64,000 nucleotides of DNA, taken from NCBI GenBank assembly GCA_036504215.1, contig DASXVO010000054.1, forward strand, positions 218,966 through 282,965, read 5' to 3'. Origin of the DNA: Vicinamibacterales bacterium (GTDB lineage: Bacteria; Acidobacteriota; Vicinamibacteria; Vicinamibacterales; Fen-181). The notes beneath the pieces are model-generated. The model had not been told where the DNA came from. It did no database searches and saw only the letters and a program-made list of their open reading frames with translations. The position numbers and the translations under genes were made by a program. Below are positions 63,827-64,000 of the stretch, in pieces (within the stretch, counting starts at the first letter, position 1; every line of letters starts with the position of its first letter).

Positions 63827-63855
63827 TTGCCTGGTCGTATATACACACGTATACT
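63827..63855 (+). promoter_or_regulatory. Promoter of brnT, leaderless
   Basis: TTGCCT (63827-63832), 17 bases, TATACT (63850-63855). The GTG start at 63862 is 6 bases after the box, the same geometry as the higBA promoter. Confidence 0.6.
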
Positions 63856-63861
63856 TGACCC

Positions 63862-64000
63862 GTGCGTTTCAGTTGGGACCAGCGCAAGAGTTCGCGCAAC
63901 CTGCGTGAGCGCGGATTCGACTTCGAGTTCGCGACGCTGATCTTCGAGAGCCCAACCTTGGAACGCGAGGACGACCGCCGGGACTACGGCGAGCGCCGTG
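63862..64000 (+). CDS. brnT: BrnT-type toxin, cut by the window edge
   Basis: The first 46 residues are visible, opening RFSWDQRKSSRNLRERGFDF and continuing EFATLIFESPTLEREDDRRDYGER. This is the BrnT (DUF497) start: W-D-x-x-K, N-L-x-x-x-G-x-x-F, then the R-x-Y-G-E/R step. BrnT is a RelE-fold ribonuclease paired with BrnA, whose gene should follow beyond the edge. GTG start; no ribosome-binding site. Confidence 0.85.
   Translation, partial: MRFSWDQRKSSRNLRERGFDFEFATLIFESPTLEREDDRRDYGERR

Overview
The window is GC-rich bacterial chromosome with dense genes on both strands. Housekeeping genes (dprA, topA, trmFO, xerC, hslV, hslU), many secreted lipoproteins, Omp85/TamB-type outer-membrane proteins, NtrC-type two-component systems and a class II ribonucleotide reductase suggest a Gram-negative-type bacterium with an outer membrane. 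Acidobacteriota (Vicinamibacteria-like) is my best guess. It rests on gene content and style only; no rRNA is present. I see no rRNA, tRNA, CRISPR array, transposase or integrase gene.

Layout. 0-2 kb: a truncated nucleotidyltransferase remnant, then a TPR protein/lipoprotein pair on the minus strand with a clear promoter. 2.2-8.6 kb: dprA-topA-trmFO-xerC. 8.6-13.6 kb: an NtrC-type regulator and its kinase, then an ABC-F ATPase. 14-17.6 kb: a small secreted protein, an ECF sigma/anti-sigma pair, a lipoprotein and pcm. 17.6-21.5 kb: an amino-acid permease, an M20 peptidase and an outer-membrane-type protein. 21.5-30.3 kb: a complete chemosensory operon on the minus strand (STAS, soluble receptor-like protein, CheY, CheA, CheW, MCP, CheR-CheD fusion, CheB). 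30.3-32.4 kb: a decayed helicase, small membrane proteins and a PEGA-domain protein. 32.6-37.4 kb: hslV-hslU-lipoprotein-FAH hydrolase-transaldolase. 37.6-49.2 kb: an acyl-CoA carboxylase (beta, biotin carboxylase, biotin carrier) whose last two genes run straight into tamB, an Omp85 gene and a SurA-like gene. 49.2-54.2 kb: a CPBP protease, a second NtrC-type two-component system and a proline-rich lipoprotein. 54.2-57.4 kb: nrdJ behind two NrdR-box-like sites. 57.5-59.8 kb: a peptidase/TPR protein, a DUF488 protein and a VOC protein.

60.1-64 kb (right end) is the most unusual part. Six imperfect inverted repeats of 59-75 bp look like integron attC sites: GTT/AAC-type ends, paired inner arms and one extrahelical base always on the same side. 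They separate small cassettes: a pentapeptide-like protein, HigB-HigA, a CopG-type protein with a PIN protein, YefM-YoeB, VapB-VapC and the start of a BrnT toxin. Stop codons and the position of the extrahelical base show that the sites read on the minus strand, so any integron integrase should lie beyond the right edge. Five of the six cassettes carry a toxin-antitoxin module or part of one, several with their own promoter and a palindromic operator. This is consistent with a chromosomal integron or an integrase-less attC cluster stabilised by addiction modules.

Other points of interest are a CheR-CheD fusion, a soluble receptor-like protein that carries the CheZ DxxxQ motif, a PIN protein whose first catalytic Asp is Gly, tandem NrdR-like boxes before nrdJ, and several -10 boxes only 6-8 nt before start codons, which suggests leaderless transcripts.
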